8,668 nucleotides of DNA, taken from assembly GCA_020532365.1 (NCBI GenBank), contig JAJBBL010000007.1, positions 1 through 8,668 of the forward strand. Reading direction: 5' to 3'. Of this stretch, positions 6,707 to 8,668 are shown in pieces. The notes beneath the pieces are model-generated. The model had not been told where the DNA came from. It saw only the letters and a program-made list of their open reading frames with translations, and did no database searches. Position 1 is the first letter of the stretch; every line of letters starts with the position of its first letter. The position numbers and the translations under genes were made by a program. The stretch is from Candidatus Cloacimonadota bacterium. Its GTDB lineage: Bacteria; Cloacimonadota; Cloacimonadia; Cloacimonadales; JAJBBL01.

Positions 6707-7987
6707 TTATCGCATAACGATATTACGAATAGCATCAGACCCTTTACTCATCAAATCATCGTAGTATCTTGTCAAGCCTTTGAAGTCACCTTCTTCATTT
6801 TTTGGCACTGGTGGAGAAGGAACGTTGTCCATCCTTAATGGGTCAATAGCCTTGCCATTCAGATAAACAGTGTAGTGCAGATGGGGTCCTGTCGATAGAC
6901 CAGTCGAGCCTACATAACCGATTACCTGATTTTGAGAAACTCTAACACCTTTTTTAATGCCTTCACCATATCGGCTTAAATGCCCGTATAATGTTTCATA
7001 TCCGTTAGTGTGCCTAATCATAACTGTTTTGCCATATCCGCCAGTCATACCGTTGACCGTCGGATGTCCACCTTTCCACGCTGCGTGGCTTACAACTCCA
7101 TCTGATGAGGCGACTACAGGAGTTCCAGTTGGTGCGGCAAAATCGACACCGTTATGTGGCCTTACTATCTTAAGTATTGGGTGATTTCTACCAGTAGAGA
7201 AATAAGAACTGATACGGGTGTAATTTAACGGTGATTTTAAGAATGCTTTCTTGAAAGACTTCCCTTCAGAGTCGTAATAGCCAACCCCGCCCTCTTTATT
7301 TTGATAGCGGTAAGCTCTCTTATTATAGTTGTTACCCTGATATTCAGCCGCTAAAATATTGCCGTATTGAACAAATTTACCGTCAACCATATACTGTTCG
7401 TATATTAAAGAGAATCGGTCACCTTGTCGAGGGTCGATAAAGAAGTCTAAGTCCCACTGAAAAATCTCGGCAAATCTTACTGTTAGATGAGGTCCTTCCC
7501 CTTGTTCAAACATAGCCTCGTAAAGAGAGCTTGTGATGACACCTTCAGTTTTACGGAGTACTGTTTCTGTTTTTAAAGTGTCGACTTTAGAGATGTAAAA
7601 ACCGGTAGTATCAAGTGAAACGACATAGTTTTTAACTTTTTCTCGTACTGGATAATAGGTGAGGGAATGGATTACCTCAAGGGAGTCAATCTTTACATAA
7701 AAGCTGTCAGCTGGCTGGCATCTTCTTAAATCATACGTTGAGTTTAGTGCGTTTACTACTGGGTAAACAGCAGTACTTTTTAACCCTTTGCTTTGAAGAG
7801 CTTGAGCTAAGTTTTCGCCAGTGTTTACAGTGCCCCCAATATAGTTAAAGTGATCGATCTCTATATTGGATAGGTCGTCGATACGTCCTTTGCAAGAGGT
7901 TGACAGTAATGAAAAGAGTATTAGAAAAAAATGCAGACCTATAACTGAATAAGGAAAACGATTCTTCTCTTTACACAATTTTTTCAT
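6707..7987 (-). CDS. Lipoprotein M23 peptidoglycan endopeptidase, MepM-like
   Basis: Zinc-dependent M23 endopeptidase expected to cut peptide cross-links of peptidoglycan in the periplasm. The 426-residue protein starts with a positively charged stretch, a hydrophobic core (about 12-29) and a lipobox-like LSTSC with Cys32, so it is probably a lipoprotein. Residues about 55-245 resemble the N-terminal region of the E. coli MepM (YebA) family, ending in the typical YYDSEGKSFKKAFLKSPL stretch followed by RISSYFS. The catalytic domain spans about 265-385: HNGVD gives zinc ligands His278 and Asp282, LYGH gives His336, and GPHLH gives His369 and zinc ligand His371. All are present, so the enzyme should be active. 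A glycine-rich insertion (about 305-319) sits before the YGKTVMIRH strand. The Shine-Dalgarno GAGGTG at 7993-7998, five bases from the ATG, supports the start. No clear terminator follows, so readthrough into the FN3 gene 97 bases downstream is likely. The exact cleavage specificity is inferred from the family only. Confidence 0.9.
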   Translation of the reverse strand: MKKLCKEKNRFPYSVIGLHFFLILFSLLSTSCKGRIDDLSNIEIDHFNYIGGTVNTGENLAQALQSKGLKSTAVYPVVNALNSTYDLRRCQPADSFYVKIDSLEVIHSLTYYPVREKVKNYVVSLDTTGFYISKVDTLKTETVLRKTEGVITSSLYEAMFEQGEGPHLTVRFAEIFQWDLDFFIDPRQGDRFSLIYEQYMVDGKFVQYGNILAAEYQGNNYNKRAYRYQNKEGGVGYYDSEGKSFKKAFLKSPLNYTRISSYFSTGRNHPILKIVRPHNGVDFAAPTGTPVVASSDGVVSHAAWKGGHPTVNGMTGGYGKTVMIRHTNGYETLYGHLSRYGEGIKKGVRVSQNQVIGYVGSTGLSTGPHLHYTVYLNGKAIDPLRMDNVPSPPVPKNEEGDFKGLTRYYDDLMSKGSDAIRNIVMR

Positions 7988-8164
7988 TAGTTCACCTCAA
8001 GTACCGACATTAAAAAATGCAGGTATCTCTCTCTATTTGCCTACGAACCTCGCGGTATAAAAAGGCGCTGACTATATTTATATTAAGGGTTATCATTATG
8101 TTCTTAGTACTTCCATAGTAAATTTGTCACGAACTTGGATAAAAAAACGGAGTAGTCCATTTTG
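7988..8164. other. Spacer between folC and the M23 peptidase gene
   Basis: This 177-base A+T-rich stretch holds no convincing gene. On the minus strand it contains a seven-T run (complement of about 8142-8148) preceded only by a 3-bp GGA/TCC hairpin, which is too weak for a confident terminator. A TATAGT hexamer resembling a -10 box occurs in the run near 8070-8080, but no good -35 box stands at the right distance. The spacer is long enough for a promoter for the peptidase gene; I cannot locate one with confidence. Confidence 0.35.
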
Positions 8165-8668
8165 TCAAATAAAAAGGTCTTTGGGGATTATTTCAGAGAC
8201 TGTATAAATAGATCCGGTGACTACTACTATATCCTCTTTGTTGCAATTGTTCTGAGCGTATTCTACAGCTTTCTTGATGTCCTCTATGACTGTGTATGGG
8301 GTATTATGTTTTATTACAGACTCTATCTGGTCAGAAAGTTCTGCAGCTCTTTCGGAGTGATTCTTTGCGATGTAAATATGTGTCGCTACCTGACATAGCT
8401 TACTAATCATTGTTGCAAAATCTTTATCTTTTAGAATAGAGACTACTATATGCAAAGGGCGATTAGAGTAGAGGAGCTTAAGGTTGTTTACCAGATTATC
8501 GATACCCTCCTCGTTGTGTGCACAGTCGAGAATAGTCAAAGGGTTGTTATTGATTACTTGAAGACGTCCTGGCCAGTTTACTTGAGTCAAAGCTGCTCTT
8601 GCAGTTTGTTTATTAAAGGCTAACTTATTGGCCGAAAGATAGAATGAATAGGCAACGAGTGCCAGCGC
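8165..8668 (-). CDS. folC: Folylpolyglutamate synthase / dihydrofolate synthase, C-terminal part (5' end outside window)
   Basis: FolC is a cytoplasmic Mur-ligase-family enzyme that adds glutamate to folates (and, in bifunctional forms, to dihydropteroate) using ATP. The frame is open from the window edge at 8668 to a TGA at 8165, giving the last 167 residues. Family landmarks are visible: WPGRLQ at about residue 32 of the fragment, ILDCAHN at about 46 (the usual FolC motif is DGAHN, so Cys replaces Gly), and near the end VVVTGSIYTVSEI, matching the FolC C-terminal VTGSLYxVGE motif. This portion is the C-terminal Rossmann-like domain of Mur ligases; the ATP-binding P-loop domain lies outside the window. 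A TTG at 8590 is an internal codon, not the start, because the homology continues upstream of it. The next gene begins 177 bases downstream. The family assignment is firm; whether the enzyme is mono- or bifunctional cannot be told from this end. Confidence 0.9.
   Translation of the reverse strand, partial: ALALVAYSFYLSANKLAFNKQTARAALTQVNWPGRLQVINNNPLTILDCAHNEEGIDNLVNNLKLLYSNRPLHIVVSILKDKDFATMISKLCQVATHIYIAKNHSERAAELSDQIESVIKHNTPYTVIEDIKKAVEYAQNNCNKEDIVVVTGSIYTVSEIIPKDLFI

Noticed and set aside
8060..8135. Promoter for the M23 gene (GTGACA and TATAGT hexamers)
   Set aside because: The two hexamers are not at a workable spacing from each other, and neither has a good partner; A+T-rich sequence gives such matches often.
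8104..8160. 18-codon ORF just after the folC stop
   Set aside because: No ribosome binding site, it runs through the T-run, and its composition looks like spacer sequence; probably chance.
8130..8160. Terminator for folC at the seven-T run
   Set aside because: The T-run is good, but the stem before it is only about 3 bp (GGA/TCC), too weak to call.
1..8668. Mobile element, CRISPR or phage island
   Set aside because: No direct-repeat array, terminal inverted repeats, integrase, transposase or tRNA was seen, and gene direction and composition look uniform.

Overview
The window is a stretch of bacterial chromosome at roughly 40% G+C by eye, in which every gene I can support lies on the minus strand, so transcription runs from high to low coordinates. 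I see no rRNA, tRNA, CRISPR array, transposase or phage gene. The signal peptides, a lipoprotein signal and an M23 peptidoglycan endopeptidase of the MepM type point to a Gram-negative (diderm) cell. The envelope proteins match no model-organism operon I know. A candidate phylum of the FCB type (Cloacimonadota, Marinimicrobia or similar) would fit, but this is a weak guess.

In transcription order: the C-terminal part of folylpolyglutamate synthase (folC, 8165-8668, cut by the window edge); a 177-base spacer; a lipoprotein M23 peptidase with all zinc and catalytic residues (6707-7987); a 96-base leader with a possible 25-codon ORF and a small hairpin; then a compact block of four genes. The block consists of a roughly 1000-residue fibronectin-III-like surface protein with a membrane-bracketed C-terminal domain (3602-6610), a six-helix membrane protein (2967-3590), a 309-residue protein with one large domain between two terminal helices (2018-2947), and a second six-helix membrane protein (1412-2008). 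The last three start 9 to 19 bases after the preceding stop, each behind a G-rich ribosome binding site, so the four proteins are probably co-translated and may form one complex.

After a terminator-like hairpin (1350-1381) comes a second gene (1-1298) that is a paralogue of the large FN3 protein, about half identical over its best-conserved block. Its frame is broken by an apparent loss of one base near 835. The following ~270 codons, up to the window edge, are open in the -1 frame and still align with the paralogue, so this is a recent frameshift, a sequence error or, less likely, recoding.

The main candidate for an undescribed system is the FN3 / membrane / TM-domain-TM / membrane / FN3 block. 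The C-terminal domain of the large protein and the 309-residue protein look distantly related to each other. That would make the block an envelope complex built from duplicated parts: long extracytoplasmic FN3 arms, a coiled coil, and membrane-embedded bases. The substrate and function cannot be read from the sequence.
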